NCBI RefSeq assembly: GCF_000004195.4
Contig: NC_030678.2
Location: 157,273,547 to 157,337,546 of the forward strand
Direction of reading: 5' to 3'
Source of the DNA: Xenopus tropicalis
Taxonomy: Eukaryota > Chordata > Amphibia > Anura > Pipidae
DNA length: 64,000 bases
A program made the translations under genes and the position numbers. Of this stretch, positions 33,367 to 45,185 are shown one piece after another. Numbering within the stretch: the stretch's first letter is position 1; every line of letters starts with the position of its first letter. Below the pieces are notes generated by a model. That model had not been told where the DNA came from and did not search any database. It saw only the letters and a program-made list of their open reading frames with translations.

Positions 33367-33406
33367 CAGCTTGATAAAAGGCCACACATGGCCTGAAACG
33401 TTGCTG
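33367..33406 (+). ncRNA. Degenerate hammerhead-like motif
   Basis: Stem I CAGC (33367-33370) pairs with GCUG (33403-33406). Stem II AGGCC (33379-33383) pairs with GGCCU (33390-33394). GAAA is at 33395-33398, followed by CGUU, giving a one-pair stem III. The core reads UUGAUAA instead of CUGAUGA, so two invariant positions (C3, G8) are changed. Downstream AAATAAAGG and GTGGTGCTGTTCCGG resemble the tail after 10697. Likely a dead copy. Confidence 0.5.
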
Positions 33407-33714
33407 TAATGCCCTAAAAATATTTGAAATAAAGGCATTTTAATTAAGAATTAAGAAGTGGTGCTGTTCCGGATTGTTTGTGCTTGGATGTGCCGATGGG
33501 AAGTGGCCATTGGGGAACCTGCACTACTGCAGAATAGAAACAAGGTGTTGTGCTGACTACTACCTTCAAAATTAGCCTTATTTAAACCATGACTCCTCAC
33601 CTTGCCAGTTCCTAGGTCTCCATATCTGCTGCCCATCCTGACCTTTGTCCCTCTTTTCAGGGTAGGCATCCTGTCCCTGGGTTTTTGATCCTGATTCTGG
33701 ACCCTTTTCTTTAC
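33407..33714. other. Tail of hammerhead-like element, then unique sequence
   Basis: The first ~65 bp is the putative retroelement tail (see the preceding motif). The remainder shows nothing recognisable. Confidence 0.4.
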
Positions 33715-33715
33715 T

Positions 33716-33820
33716 AGTGATGAGCGAATCTGTCTTGTTTCTCATCGCCCAAAATTTGGGAAACTTGCAAAGCTTGGCTTAACGGAGAACAAATTGTGAA
33801 ACACGAAAAATGTTGCAGTT
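33716..33820 (+). mobile_element. hAT-like MITE left end (TAGTGATGAGCGAAT family)
   Basis: Starts TAGTGATGAGCGAATCTGTC, as in the complete copy at 24785-25153. No right end could be found. The end coordinate is approximate. Confidence 0.55.
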
Positions 33821-34761
33821 GCCCCTGTGACCATTGTGGCACCCTGTTGGTCATTCCTATATGGGATTTGGGCCATTGTACGTGACAGATACTATTCATT
33901 TTTTAATAAATGTTTAGGAAAATTGCACTGACGTCAATACAAGGGAACGCTCCTACACTCCTAAACCGTGCAAGGCAGTAGGTCATGACTATGCGCATCA
34001 TTGTTTTTCTTGTCCAATAATGAATTTCATTAATCAGCTAAAATCCTGATGACGATGAGACACATAAAAATGTTTAGTGTGAGAAATATTCCGGTTATTT
34101 CAATAATGCTAATATTATGTATAGGCTTTCAGATTTATTTTCCTTTTGAGATGATTTAGGGCATGGCTGTTGCACAACCCCCCGGGAGAATTTATTTCTG
34201 TCTTTTAGAAATGGAGTATTTCTGGCACATCGCTCATTTACTAAACTTCTTCTAAAATTATATTCAATTTGAATCAATCAACAGCAAAAGCCAAAAAACA
34301 AGTTCAGGTTTCCTGGTGTCAAGTTTCCAAAAATGAAGCATGTGTAACGGAAAAATTAACCAGCGTTTCAAATTGAATTATGTTACAGGGTGAAAATAGT
34401 AATATAGTTATTCTGTACATTGATAATGTAAATATTCAATAATATAATTCACTTTTTTGAAAAACTGTTTTGATTTGTTGCAGTGACAGCTGTATAGTTT
34501 TTTTCTATGTAGGTGTTCCCATTGGGCCCTGGGGTAGTGATTGTAGGTTCCATATAAAAGGCAGGGAGAACATGTCTCCTTGGACTCCATAAGGAAGATT
34601 AAGTTCTAAAGTGCTCCTTAGTGAAGTCGGGGGTAGGTGACCCCTGGATGAGGTAAAGTTAGTGGCAAGTAGCTCCTGTTACAGAACACACCAGGAGTGC
34701 TGGATAAACAGTGTGAGCTCTGAAGCTTACTGTGGGTAGTTCCCCAGGTGACACTTACCAA
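33821..34761. other. Unique sequence, no gene recognised
   Basis: No exon, RNA or repeat terminus is seen. Confidence 0.45.
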
Positions 34762-35241
34762 GGGGCACATTTACTAACCCACGAACGGGCCGAATGCGTC
34801 TGATTGCGTTTTTTTCTTAATTTTGCGATTTTTTTCGGCGTCTTTACGATTTTTGCGTAAAAACGCGAGTTTTTCGGCATCTTTACGATTGTTGCGTAAA
34901 AACGCGAGTTTTTCGGCGTCATTACGAAAGTTGCGCAAAGTCGGGATTTTTGCGTAGCGTTAAAACTTGCGTAAGTTTTAACACTACGAAAAAGGCGCGA
35001 CTTTGCGCACAAGAGTTAACGCTACGAAAAAATCGCGACTTTGCGCAACTTTCGTAAAGATGCCGAAAAACTCGCGTTTTTACGCAAAAATCGTAAAGAC
35101 GCCGAAAAACTCGCGTTTTTACGCAAAAATCGTAAAGACGCCGAAAAAATAGCAAAAAATACGAAAAAGTCGCAAAATGTTCGTTTCCAATCGGAATTTT
35201 TCCAATTCGGATTCGAAATCGTGTCTTAGTAAATCAGCCCC
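34762..35241. mobile_element. Long palindromic MITE (GGGGC..ATTTACTAA ends) with duplicated arms
   Basis: Left GGGGCACATTTACTAAC and right TTAGTAAATCAGCCCC are inverted. CAA flanks both sides (34759-34761 and 35242-35244). Nearly the whole 480 bp folds back around about 34975. Each arm carries a 38-40-bp tandem duplication of ACTCGCGTTTTTACGC plus AAAAATCGTAAAGACGCCG. Confidence 0.85.
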
Positions 35242-35244
35242 CAA

Positions 35245-35905
35245 GTGTGGGAACTCAATTAGGCAGGACTCCGTTGGAGCACCCTTTAAAGAATAAATAA
35301 ACCTTTTTTTTCTAAATCTATAAAATTACTTTATACAGCTCCAGAATAACATACCTTTCTCCCAGCATCCAGATTTGCTTTGTTTCCCTATTACAAGCAT
35401 CTGAACTGCATCTCTTTTACTGACTTCCTTGTGTAGTGTGAAGCATTGATTATGATGACTTCAAAGAGGTGTATAACCAGATTAAGTTTTACCACCCAAG
35501 ATTTAGTTTGGTATTCTTAACATGTTTTACTTAATATCTGCTACTGTCCTGTATGAATGTAAGTCAGAAGTAGCTATTGAAGCAACCAACAAAACATAGG
35601 CTAGCGATAATTCCAGTCCCCTATAGTCAATACATTATTTATTGTACGGGGGCTAGACAGACACATTACTGCTCCCTGTAATTACTTGCAAGTACATGGA
35701 GGGTATATAAAATATACAAGGTACAGTTTTTTTATAGTTTTGTTTAGCATTCCACACTTGTTGCGTTTATAAATAAGCCTTAATGTCTCCTTTTTATTAC
35801 TATTGTGCTATAAGGTTCAGTACTAAGGACATAGGTTCAGCATTTTATGCCAAATTTCTATTGGGATTTTATTTTAATAATTAAGTGTAAATTCTTCAGT
35901 TGATC
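35245..35905. other. Unique sequence, no feature recognised
   Basis: No gene or repeat end is seen. Confidence 0.4.
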
Positions 35906-35913
35906 ATCCGAAT

Positions 35914-36130
35914 CAGGGTCTGGCTGGGCCAGCGGGGCACCAGGAAAAAGCCTGGTGGACTCTGGGCCTTTGTGGGCCCCTCAGTTCCCACCAACCAAGG
36001 CCCCTTGCCTCCACTAACAGCAGATACCAGTGCATCCCCCCATTACGGTGCAGTGTGGTACGTGGTGGGAGGAGTTTGATGTCACAGCTCGGGTGAAGAG
36101 CCCCCAGGCAACAGTCCCAGTCCGACCCTG
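35914..36130. mobile_element. hAT-like MITE (CAGGGTCTGGCTGGG ends)
   Basis: Left CAGGGTCTGGCTGGGCC and right CCCAGTCCGACCCTG are inverted. The flanking 8 bp are ATCCGAAT (35906-35913) and ATCAGAAT (36131-36138), a slightly decayed hAT duplication. 217 bp, non-coding. Confidence 0.85.
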
Positions 36131-36138
36131 ATCAGAAT

Positions 36139-37129
36139 GCAATGTGGTCCTTGAAAAGCTTTTAAAATTGGGGATAAACAATCAAGTCAGTTAGAAGGCA
36201 ACTTGGTGGCAAAAAAAGTGATATTGTAGCCATGGGGCTATAATGCATAGAAGGGGCTTTTTCCCCACTGCTGATATTGTGGTAAGTCAGAGAGGGCACA
36301 TTTGTAACTATTTCTTCTTAACTGCAACTGGTAGCATTCCCTGTATAGACACAGCACTGCTATGTGTAAGGCAGCTCTCTGGGGAATTTGCAGTATGTGG
36401 TTTAATGGAATAAATATACTTAACATTTTAAAGTGATTATACAAGCAATTAATGGAATTACAGAATGCTGAACAGTTTTGCATCCCAGCTGGACACCATC
36501 CCTTTATATAGATCCACATTGCACTCGGGGCAAAAAAGCAAAAAATGCAGGGGTTTATATGGATGTGGTATTTCTAAATAAGACATGTGGTGTTATAATG
36601 CTGAACTAATTGTTTATTGTATCCCGTCTCGGTATTTTTAAAAAATTGTAACCCTCCATTAACCCTCAGTATTCTACTGTTTAGGTTTAAATTCTCTTGC
36701 ACACACAGCTGCTTCTTCCATCTTGCGCTGGAGAAACCTACACACAAACTTAGGTACAATAACCTGAGCATATTGAATATAGAACTACTACTACTACAAT
36801 TTATACATTCTTCTACCCATCTCATAAAATATATGTGAATATCATGGGGCTGATTTATTAGGTATCGATATTTTTTACTAAGTGATAATGATTCTGACTA
36901 CATGGTAAAAACACACCAAGTTCTGTTCCAACCTAGTGCAACTCATTCCAACAAGGAGCTGTTAAACTTGCACTAAACTTATTGTAATGGGTTACTTGTT
37001 TCTTTTCAGCAGATGACAAGGGGTGCTACAAATTTCTAATAGGCAATAGAACAGAATGGTGTTAAACGGATAAAAGCTCCTTGATCCCATTCAGTCAGGT
37101 TTACTCAAAGATGACTTCACCAAAACAGC
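36139..37129. other. Unique sequence with one lone element end
   Basis: GGGGCTGATTTATTAGGTAT at 36846 resembles the GGGGCTGATTTACTAA terminus, but no partner is seen. No gene. Confidence 0.45.
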
Positions 37130-38264
37130 TTAAAGGAGAGCCAAACCCTAAAAATATATATGGCTGGAAATGCCATTTTTTGTATAATAAACTTATCAGC
37201 ATCTATAAATTAATAATGATCCAGGATCTTGGATTTCATTAGAAGTATCTGTGACACTCTCAGTGGGCTCTGGGCAGCTGTTGAAGACTAAGCTTAGGGG
37301 TCATTGTAAACTATCAAGCAAAAATTGAGCTTTATATATGAGCTGATACAACATGGCTGATTATTAAATTCTGATGTTGCAATGGTTGCAGAGCTGCCAT
37401 GTACCAACAATCTGTATTATCTACTCATCAGCCTTACATTGTGACATTTATATTCTATGTATACAGTATAGTGTGCCATTTATATTCTATATATACAGTA
37501 TAGTGTGCCATTTATATTCTATATATACAGTATAGTGTGCCATTTATTTTCTATATATACAGTATAATGTGCCATTTATATTCTATATATACAGTATAGG
37601 GTGCCATTTATTTTCTATATATACAGTATAGTGTGCCATTTATATTCTATATATACAGTATAGTGTGCCATTTATATTCTATATATACAGTATAGTGTGC
37701 CATTTATACTCTATATATACAGTATAGTGTGACATTTATATTCTATATATACAGTATATTGTGACATTTATATTCTTTATTTACAGTATAGTGTGCCATT
37801 TATACTCTATATATACAGTATAGTGTGACATTTATATTCTATATATACAGTATAGTGTGACATTTATATTCTATATATACAGTATAGTGTGCCATTTATA
37901 TTCTATATATACAGTATAGTGTGCCATTTATATTCTATATATACAGTATAGTGTGACATTTATATTCTATATAAACAGTATAGTGTGCCATTTATATTCT
38001 ATATATACAGTATAGTGTGACATTTATATTCTATATATACAGTATATTTTGAGTCAGTCCCTAAGCTCAGGTAAGTGACAGCAGCACAGAGCATGGACAG
38101 GGAATCAGCAATAAAGAAGATGGGGGGCTACTGGGACCATCTTTGGAGGCACAGATCTTCCCTGCTAAAGGGCTGTGTATGCCTTGGGCTGGTACAGAAA
38201 CCCAAAACATAATGTACAAACATTTCTGCCCTACTTCTTTAGTTAAGGATTAGTTCTCCTTTGA
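37130..38264. mobile_element. T2/Kolobok-like MITE carrying a 32-bp satellite
   Basis: Left TTAAAGGAGAGCCAAACCC and right GGATTAGTTCTCCTTTGA are inverted repeats of the T2 type. The right TTAA is mutated to TTGA. The interior includes the tandem array at 37437-38047. Confidence 0.75.
37437..38047 (+). repeat. 32-bp satellite array, about 19 copies
   Basis: The unit contains GTGTGCCATTTATATTC plus TATATATACAGTATA. The CATTTA anchor recurs every 32 bp (37445, 37477, 37509 and on). The main variant is GCC versus GAC. The unit is TATA-rich and partly self-complementary. Confidence 0.92.
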
Positions 38265-38282
38265 AGCCAGGTCACCAATAAA

Positions 38283-39060
38283 ATGCATGCTGTTATGGTT
38301 AAGGGGCATTATACCATTCTTATACTCCTTGATAATTCTTTAGCATTTGATATAACTGACAACAGCATCTCTTTCAATAACCTCCAAATGCTTTGGATCA
38401 ATAGTTCTGCTTTATCCTGGTCCTTTTTCTTATCTCTCCAAGTGTACTGTACCTTCAATGTACCCCAAGCACCTGCACCTGCTGAAATCTCTCTCTCTAT
38501 CTCAAGAGACTGTCTTATCTTCTCTATCTACAAATTCTCCCTTGGTGACCTTATCACTTACTTTCTTTGCCCCTATCCTCCTTTCCTGCTCTGCCCTGAA
38601 CCCTGTCCTACACAATGCCTATCCACCATAGCACCCTGAAAAGCTGCTCACCTCCTGAAAAGTAATATATCCAAAACTAAACTTCCCATATTCTTTCCTA
38701 ATCCTGACCCCTAAACCATAATTGACCATCACTGTCAATGTAACTCTACATACAGTCTCCCAAGGCAAGTACTTATGTGTAACTGAAGACCTCTCCTTTA
38801 CTTTCTCAGCCCACACTGGATCTTTAACCAGGGAAAGAATACATCTATTGATGTTCCAATCAACAACCAAAACATTGACTTATCCTTTTAGGATAGATTA
38901 CTGCTTGTTACAACTGGTCTTCCAAATTGTTATCTCTACCAACTGCAATCCATCCTTCACGCTTCTGCTTACAATATCTCACCTACATCTAAAAAATGTT
39001 CCTGTCTTTTACTTCTAAATATTCTATCCTGGCTTCTGGTAAACAGGCATATAAAGCACA
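38283..39060 (+). pseudogene. L2-type LINE RT fragment, older and decayed
   Basis: The plus-strand translation shows LILLDNSLAFDITDNSISF, corresponding to the D-x-x-x-AFDT.DH palm block of L2-type RTs. LIFSIYKFSLGDLI follows (the usual LLF.IYM.PLG.II block). In a broken frame near 38730-38830 comes NVTLHTVSQGKYLCVT, then DLSFTFSAHTGSLTR, which matches the KxLGVTLD..LSF..HI block. The YADD block is not recognisable. Stops and shifts throughout indicate an old relic. Confidence 0.65.
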
Positions 39061-40640
39061 AAACACCAAAACATTATTAGTAATTTGAGGGAATTGTTAA
39101 AACTGAGCAATTTATATTCTCTTCAGTACCAGCCACCAGTATACGTCTAGTCTGCAATTCAACACATGCCAAAAGCCCCAAGTAAAAATGGAATTAATTG
39201 TCAAGGGGGTGCAGCTTGCAATGTACTGAACCGAATAAACCTCTGTCAGGGCTGCAATTTATAGTTAAACAACTGCTGGTGGGCCTCAGGTCTGACATCC
39301 TTTTTCTAGACAGGCCTACCTTCAATAAAAAAACAAACTTGAAAATGATAAACATTGGTAGTAATCTACTAACATTTATAAAAACATATTTTTCCATGAC
39401 TGTATATCTTTTGTTCATCAATTGATACCACCAAGAAAACAGACAAGATGATTATGTCAAACAGGAATGTATTCGATAAGGGCGCGGCTAATGCACAGTT
39501 ACACAACTGTTTCCTACCGGCTGTGGGTTAAAAAGGAACATCAGACAGAACATACAGTTTCATTTTATACTCGTCCACACTGAATCCAGAAGCTATTTAA
39601 AGAATTTGTGTATAATTGTGCAACATTTTGACTGCATAGGATGCAATGTCTCAAAGACCAGAACAAGATGTAAGCTGCTTTTTTCTGTGTTGGCTCTTCT
39701 GCAGCATTTGGCATTCTTGCTTTGCCTTTTGTTTATATACTGTTTCTCCATTCAGTCAATCATTCTTTATGCGTTGTTTTAATATTTACTGTAATATATT
39801 AAAGCAGCTTTAGGGGGAAACATTTTCAATCATTTAAATGTGAAATGGGCTCATGTATCTAGATTATTCAGGATTCTCACTGAATATCTTGTGTTCAGCT
39901 TTGAAATTCCATCCCTCACTCCTAGCTGGAGTGTGTGTAGGCCTCACTTGGCAGCAATGCTGTTTAATGAATAACCGTCAAGGAGTTTGTTCATTAAACA
40001 GCATGGCTGCCAATTGAGGCCTACGCACACTCCTACCAGCTGAGGTCCTGGAAGGTGCCACTTTCACACTGCTAACATTATGCAATAACATTGCAGCATA
40101 CTTGACTGGAATTGTGAGATCACTACATCGTATTCTTTACAGTTACTGTAAGTCTCAAAATAAACATTGCCTCTTATAAACAGTTACACAAACCATATAA
40201 TAATGATTCTTGACAGTTGATTTACAAATGTCTTTTTATTGCATTCCAAATGCAGGACTATGAATATAGATGAATGTAGGTAAAAGCATACTTCATTGGG
40301 AATGTGCCCCTCTCCAAACCTCCACCCATTTCTTTGGCTTTTGTTTGGTTGATTTAAATAAATAGGCTCAGGGTCCCAAAGGACAATCTACAAAACACAA
40401 CATATACAATAACCTGATGAATTCACATGCTTTTTTGCCCCAGTGAATCGCACCTAACACTTAATAGGCAAAAAAACAAAATAGATTACAGGGATCAATG
40501 AGGAACCCAATAAAACATGCAAAGTGCAATTTTATTTTATTTTTTTTTAACTGTAATGCAGCAATTTTTCCCTGTGAAAGTCTACCGCTATTATGCCTGA
40601 TGTATACAAATGGACACAGTTGCACTGGCAAAAGCAATCC
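39061..40640. other. Unique sequence; short imperfect inverted repeat
   Basis: No gene is seen. TGTTTAATGAATAACCGTC..GGAGTTTGTTCATTAAACA (about 39960-40003) with surrounding GTGTGTAGGCC/GGCCTACGCACAC makes an inverted repeat of about 60 bp per arm (39922-40033), possibly a small MITE. Confidence 0.5.
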
Positions 40641-40862
40641 AAGATGGCGCCGGTGAGGATGGCAGCCGTTGCTCAGTGTCCTCCTCAACTTTGCTTTTTT
40701 TTGCAACCTGCAATGCTACCTTTATTGCACATTTTTATTATATTTAATATTTGTATTTTTTTTTTGTCTATGTAAAGTTGGGAGGAACACGGGTCAAAAA
40801 ATTTCATTAGAGTAATGATGCTTCATTGTTATCTGTATATGCCAATAAACTTGAAACTTGAA
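40641..40862 (+). mobile_element. L1-like retroelement, 5' UTR joined to 3' end
   Basis: It begins CAAGATGGCGCCGGTG, which resembles L1-type 5' UTR starts with a YY1-like AAGATGGC site. It ends TGCCAATAAACTTGAAACTTG, a typical LINE 3' end with polyadenylation signal. No ORF lies between. It is an internally deleted or SINE-like derivative. The assignment is by motif only. Confidence 0.5.
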
Positions 40863-40909
40863 AAATTGGGTGCAAGTTTCATTAGCATTTTCAAAGTGGG
40901 GCCTGCGTT

Positions 40910-41135
40910 ACATAGTTACATAGTTACATAGGGTTGAAAAAAGACCAGAGTCCATCAAGTTCAACCCATCCGAGTAAACCCAGCACACACAACCCACACC
41001 TACCATTCTATACACTCACATACATAAACTATAATTACAACCACTAATACTAACTGTAGATATTAGTATCACAATAGCCTTGGATATTCTGATTGTTCAA
41101 GAACTCATCCAGGCCCCTCTTAAAGAGGGGGGTTA
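40910..41135 (-). mobile_element. CR1-type LINE 3' end
   Basis: On the minus strand it reads AAGAGGGGCCTGGATGAGTT, then GGATGGGTTGAACTTGATGG and TTTTTTCAACCCTATGTAAC with ATGTAACT repeats at the end. The same 3' UTR occurs in plus orientation at 54530-54675. The CTGGATGAGTTCTTGAACAA part still reads LDEFLN, the C-terminus of the RT ORF. Confidence 0.75.
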
Positions 41136-42504
41136 CTTTAAGAGCTACTTTTCAGCAGTATTTTTATCAAATTAATTGGATAGACGTATAATGCACCTAC
41201 TGGCACAACCCATGTGGGCAGCCTGGGGCTATCACCAGGGTACAGGAGTAGCTTCAGGACTCCTCAGTGTCAAAAGGCACATTTGCGCACAATTCCTCAG
41301 AAGAAGCAAACACGTGGAAGCGCAGAAGCATGTTTGGATGAAGTACAACATCCTAACATTACTGTATATCTGTATTGGAGCAGCTGCCCTTGTGGGTGGG
41401 TTTGCTTCTGCCATGATTGTGCTCAATTTTTTAGTTAGCAGCTTTGCAGTTGTACATGTTTACATATTGGATGCAAGGTGAAGTTAAAAATTGTGTCATT
41501 TGTGTGTATTTTTTAGGGGGAGCCCTGGAATTACCGCACAGTTCAGTTTTCAGTTCAGGGTCCCCATGTGTCATTATGGGCACTTGTACACAATTTAGCA
41601 GAAGAGACAGGGCTGACACAATGGCCCATGGCGCAGTTATATATGCAAGGAGCGTGTTTTTATTCACTATTGTGGCTGCGATTGTAATAAGCCCTATTGT
41701 GAAGCTCCATCTCTGGGGGCCATAATGATTCTAGCATGTCAGTTTCATAGCAACAGATAGCTAACTACCCCTTTACCCTACTGCTGTTAAACTGTATTAA
41801 ATAAGGGTTTTTAGGACAGTACTGTGGCTAATTTACACTCAGTTCAGTTTTCTGCCACAGATGGAGAATTTAGTCCCAAAAAGTTTGGCAGCTGTTTGAA
41901 CTTGAAACTCCCACAAATCATTTCAGATATTTTTATTTTAATAACATGAATTGTTGATGCCAGACGTTAAAACAAAATGTGAAAGCAAAGCCCCTCACAG
42001 CATTAGTGGCTGAATAGCAGAAAGCAGATGTTGCACTGTCAACAGAGTCACGAAAGAAACAACCGTTATTTTTAGCTGGACACCGGGATCATTATTTTTA
42101 GACAAATTTTTTCCCCCCCTGGAATGAATTAGCCGTCTGTCAGAAGTATTAAAGATGGTCCTTTCACTAAAAAAAGAATTATTTATATTTGCTCCCGCCA
42201 GAACAGATTTACTAGTATAATATGGGTTGCATCGTACAAACCCTTGGATCCCTCTGCTGGACATCACCTGGGGCAGTCCCCAGCCACTGAGGGCTGAATG
42301 AAAACATATCATTTATATCGTAATAAGTGAGTCTTATCAAGTAAATGTTGCCATTTTACCATGAGGCGCCATTTTGTGATGTTCTGTGTGTTACTCCCTG
42401 ATCACCTGACAGGAAATGATGCAGGTTGTGACTGAAACTGGAAGACGTGTGGGGGTAAAAGACACATCTCTGTCTATTCCTTTGCTGATGTAACCTAGCA
42501 TGTA
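41136..42504. other. Unique sequence, no gene recognised
   Basis: Overlapping plus-strand open frames of about 100 residues (41176-41481 and 41444-41725) have no domain I recognise and no splice or start context that persuades me. Confidence 0.45.
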
Positions 42505-42828
42505 CAGTATGGGATCCCTTATCCGGAAACCCATTATCCAGAAAGTTCCGAATTATGGAAAGGCCATCTCCCATAGAATCCATTATAAGCAAATCATTCC
42601 AATTTTTAAAAATGATTTCCTTTTTCTCTGTAACAATAAATTTGAACCTTGTACTTGATCCCAACTAAGATATAATTAATCCTTATTGGAGGCAAAACAA
42701 ACCTATTGGGTTTATTCAATACTTAAATGATTTTTAACAGACTTAAGTTATGGAGATCCGAATTACATAAAGATCCCTTATCCGGAAAACCCCAAGTCCT
42801 GAGCATTCTGGATAACAGGTCCCATACC
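42505..42828 (+). mobile_element. CAGGTATGGGATCCC-end MITE, single internal unit
   Basis: Starts CAGTATGGGATCCCTTATCC and ends GGATAACAGGTCCCATACC. It contains one copy of the sequence that forms the 113-bp unit elsewhere, so it represents the unexpanded form. Confidence 0.88.
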
Positions 42829-42834
42829 ATACAT

Positions 42835-42935
42835 GTAGCCGATATCGCTGAAGATATGAAGCCTTGAGTGTTTTGGCGGATAACGGCTACATGTGCCTGC
42901 ACCCGAGCGTATTTCGACGTGGCACGTGAGCTTAC
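42835..42935 (+). mobile_element. Fragment of the multi-hairpin MITE family
   Basis: CATGTAGCCGATATCGC, then GGCTACATGTGCCTGCACCC and GAGCGTATTTCG match the internal arms of 1-373 and 33053-33361. No termini are present. Confidence 0.6.
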
Positions 42936-43048
42936 ATATTTTGGCCAAAGTGTGGTACTAACACCTCATTTTTAAAAAAAAAATATTTTTAAAGGCAAAC
43001 TGAGCGCTGGCAATCTTTCTCTTTATTTTGGAGTTGTATTTGAATATC

Positions 43049-43215
43049 TGGGGCTCATTTACTAACATGGGTGCTAAAATTTTCCCAGTGTTGTTGCCTG
43101 TAGAAACCAGCAAATTATTTTGAAACATTATAGAACAGGAAAGCAATTTGTTTGGCTAGTATCGGAATCTGCACTGCTGTGATTTATCACTTACTGTATG
43201 TTAGTAAATCAGCCC
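43049..43215. mobile_element. MITE with GGGGCTCATTTACTAA ends
   Basis: Left TGGGGCTCATTTACTAACAT and right TGTTAGTAAATCAGCCCA are inverted. About 167 bp, non-coding. It belongs to the same terminus group as 34762-35241. Confidence 0.75.
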
Positions 43216-43636
43216 AAATGTTTGTGGTTTAGGTGCCTACATGCCTTCCCCCACTAGGTTTGCCTGGTTGGTTCAATAGGGGCGGGACTGTAATGTTGTT
43301 GGAGTAGCGCGGGATGGATTTGTCCCAAATAAATCAGGTGGGGGGGGAGGAAGGTGGAGGAGAGGGCTAGCTTAGATCCAGAGATTGGGGGTGGGCCAGG
43401 GGTGGAATATCTGTTAATATAAATTTACTGGCAAATACATTGCCAGTATATTTGTAACATCGGCCCCAGTCTTGCCTATTTTACCAGCTAGGCCATTAAC
43501 ATACCAGCAAGGTGGCAACCCTGCCCCCCTGCATCCCCTCACCAATGCGCTCTGACTAATGCAGTCCACGCTACATTAGGGGAGCCACAGGTCCCTGCAC
43601 TCAGAAAAAGAGGGCAGTTGTCTGTGGTAAGTTCCA

Positions 43637-43845
43637 CAATTATTATTATTAACATTTATTTATAAAGCGCCAACATATTCCGCAGCGCTGTACAATAAGT
43701 GGGTTCCATACATTGGACATACAGAGTAACATATAAAGCAATCAATAACCGATACAAGACGTGAACAGAGCCCTGCCCAAAAGAGCTTACAATCTACAAG
43801 GAGAAAGTGTTGAGACACAAGGTGTGGGAATGGGCATGACCAGGA
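43637..43845 (-). mobile_element. L2-type LINE 3' end (solo)
   Basis: Near-identical to the 3' UTR of the L2 element at 16878-18051: (TTA)n, ACATTTATTTATAAAGCGCC, CGCAGCGCTGTACAATAAG, GCTTACAATCTACAAGGAG. 5'-truncated within the UTR. Confidence 0.88.
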
Positions 43846-44615
43846 AATGTTAGCACCAGTGCCTGCCCCTGAAACTAGACGCACTACACAGTATAAAAGT
43901 GGCCAATTGCTGCTTTTTTCATCTTTTGCACTTTGCACATTGCGCATTGCGTAGTGCAATGTCAATGAGACCTTTTGTGCTTCTTATGCACAGGGGGAAA
44001 AAAATATTTATTCAATGAGAAAATTAGACATTTATCTGTAGGGGGTCAAATCATTCTGGGGGGCCTGCAAATCATTTGCCATGGAACCACCCACTTCATA
44101 GTCACTTTATTCAAAGTCTGCATTTCTTCTATATGCAAAGTCAATAGCAGGCCCCCATAAAGGCAAAGTAGACTGGAGAGGACAGAATTTTGTGGGGGGT
44201 CTAATTGCGGTGTTATTCCAAAAAGGATCAAATTGTGAATTTAATTACAGATAAGTGAAGAAATAGTTATTGCAACCTTCCCGTAATATTTCATTTGCAA
44301 ATCTTTTTATGCACATCTGTTTCTACTGTAGGGAAAGCTGATATGTCCATTGTTGTGAAATTCTAAAAATCCACCAAAATTGCACATGGCATTTTAATGT
44401 TTCTTTGCGGTTTGTCTCAATTTTCAGAGGAATTCTTTCATCACACAAAGGAAAATAATAGATATTTATTTTCTATAAATTATCAAATAAAATCAGACCT
44501 GCAGTTACGGCACACTACATGTGGGGCATACATATATTTAACTGTGTGTCATATACAGTAGATATTTATATAGTATTAGATACAAAGGAAATGTGTTATA
44601 CCGACAAATAAAGTA
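43846..44615. other. Unique sequence, no feature recognised
   Basis: No gene or repeat terminus is seen. Confidence 0.4.
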
Positions 44616-45185
44616 CAGGTATGGGGTATGGGGTATAAACCCAATAGGATTGTTCTGCCCCCAATAAGGGGTAATTATATCTTAGTTGGGATCAAGTACA
44701 GGTACTGTTTTATTATTACAGAGAAAAGGGAATCATTTAACCATTAAATAAACCCAATAGGGCTGTTCTGCCCCCAATAAGGGGTAATTATATCTTAGTT
44801 GGGATCAAGTACAGGTACTGTTTTATTATTACAGAGAAAAGGGAATCATTTAACCATTAAATAAACCCAATAGGACTGTTCTGCCCCCAATAAGGGGTAA
44901 TTATATCTTAGTTGGGATCAAGTGCAGGTACTGTTTTATTATTACAGAGAAAAGGGAATCATTTAACCATTAAATAAACCCAATAGGGCTGTTCTGCCCC
45001 AATAAGGGGTAATTATATCTTAGTTGGGATCAAGTACAAGGTACTATTTTATTATTACAGAGAAAAAGGAAATCATTTTTTAAAAATTAGAATTATTTGC
45101 TTATAATGGAGTCTATTGGAGATGGACTTTCCATAATTCGGAGCTGTCTGGATAACGGGTTTCCGAATAGGGGATCCCATACCTG
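44616..45185 (-). mobile_element. CAGGTATGGGATCCC-end MITE with four 113-bp units, minus
   Basis: Outer ends CAGGTATGGGGTATG and GGATCCCATACCTG, flanked by TA on both sides. The interior holds about four 113-bp units. The 3' quarter of the element is missing, replaced by direct entry into the array. Confidence 0.85.

Noticed and set aside
37437..38047. Regular 32-bp repeats that might suggest a CRISPR array
   Set aside because: Units are directly contiguous with no unique spacers, the sequence is vertebrate, and it lies inside a MITE.
41176..41725. Overlapping open frames with hydrophobic stretches as a membrane protein
   Set aside because: Frames are short and broken, with no conserved motif or convincing exon boundaries.
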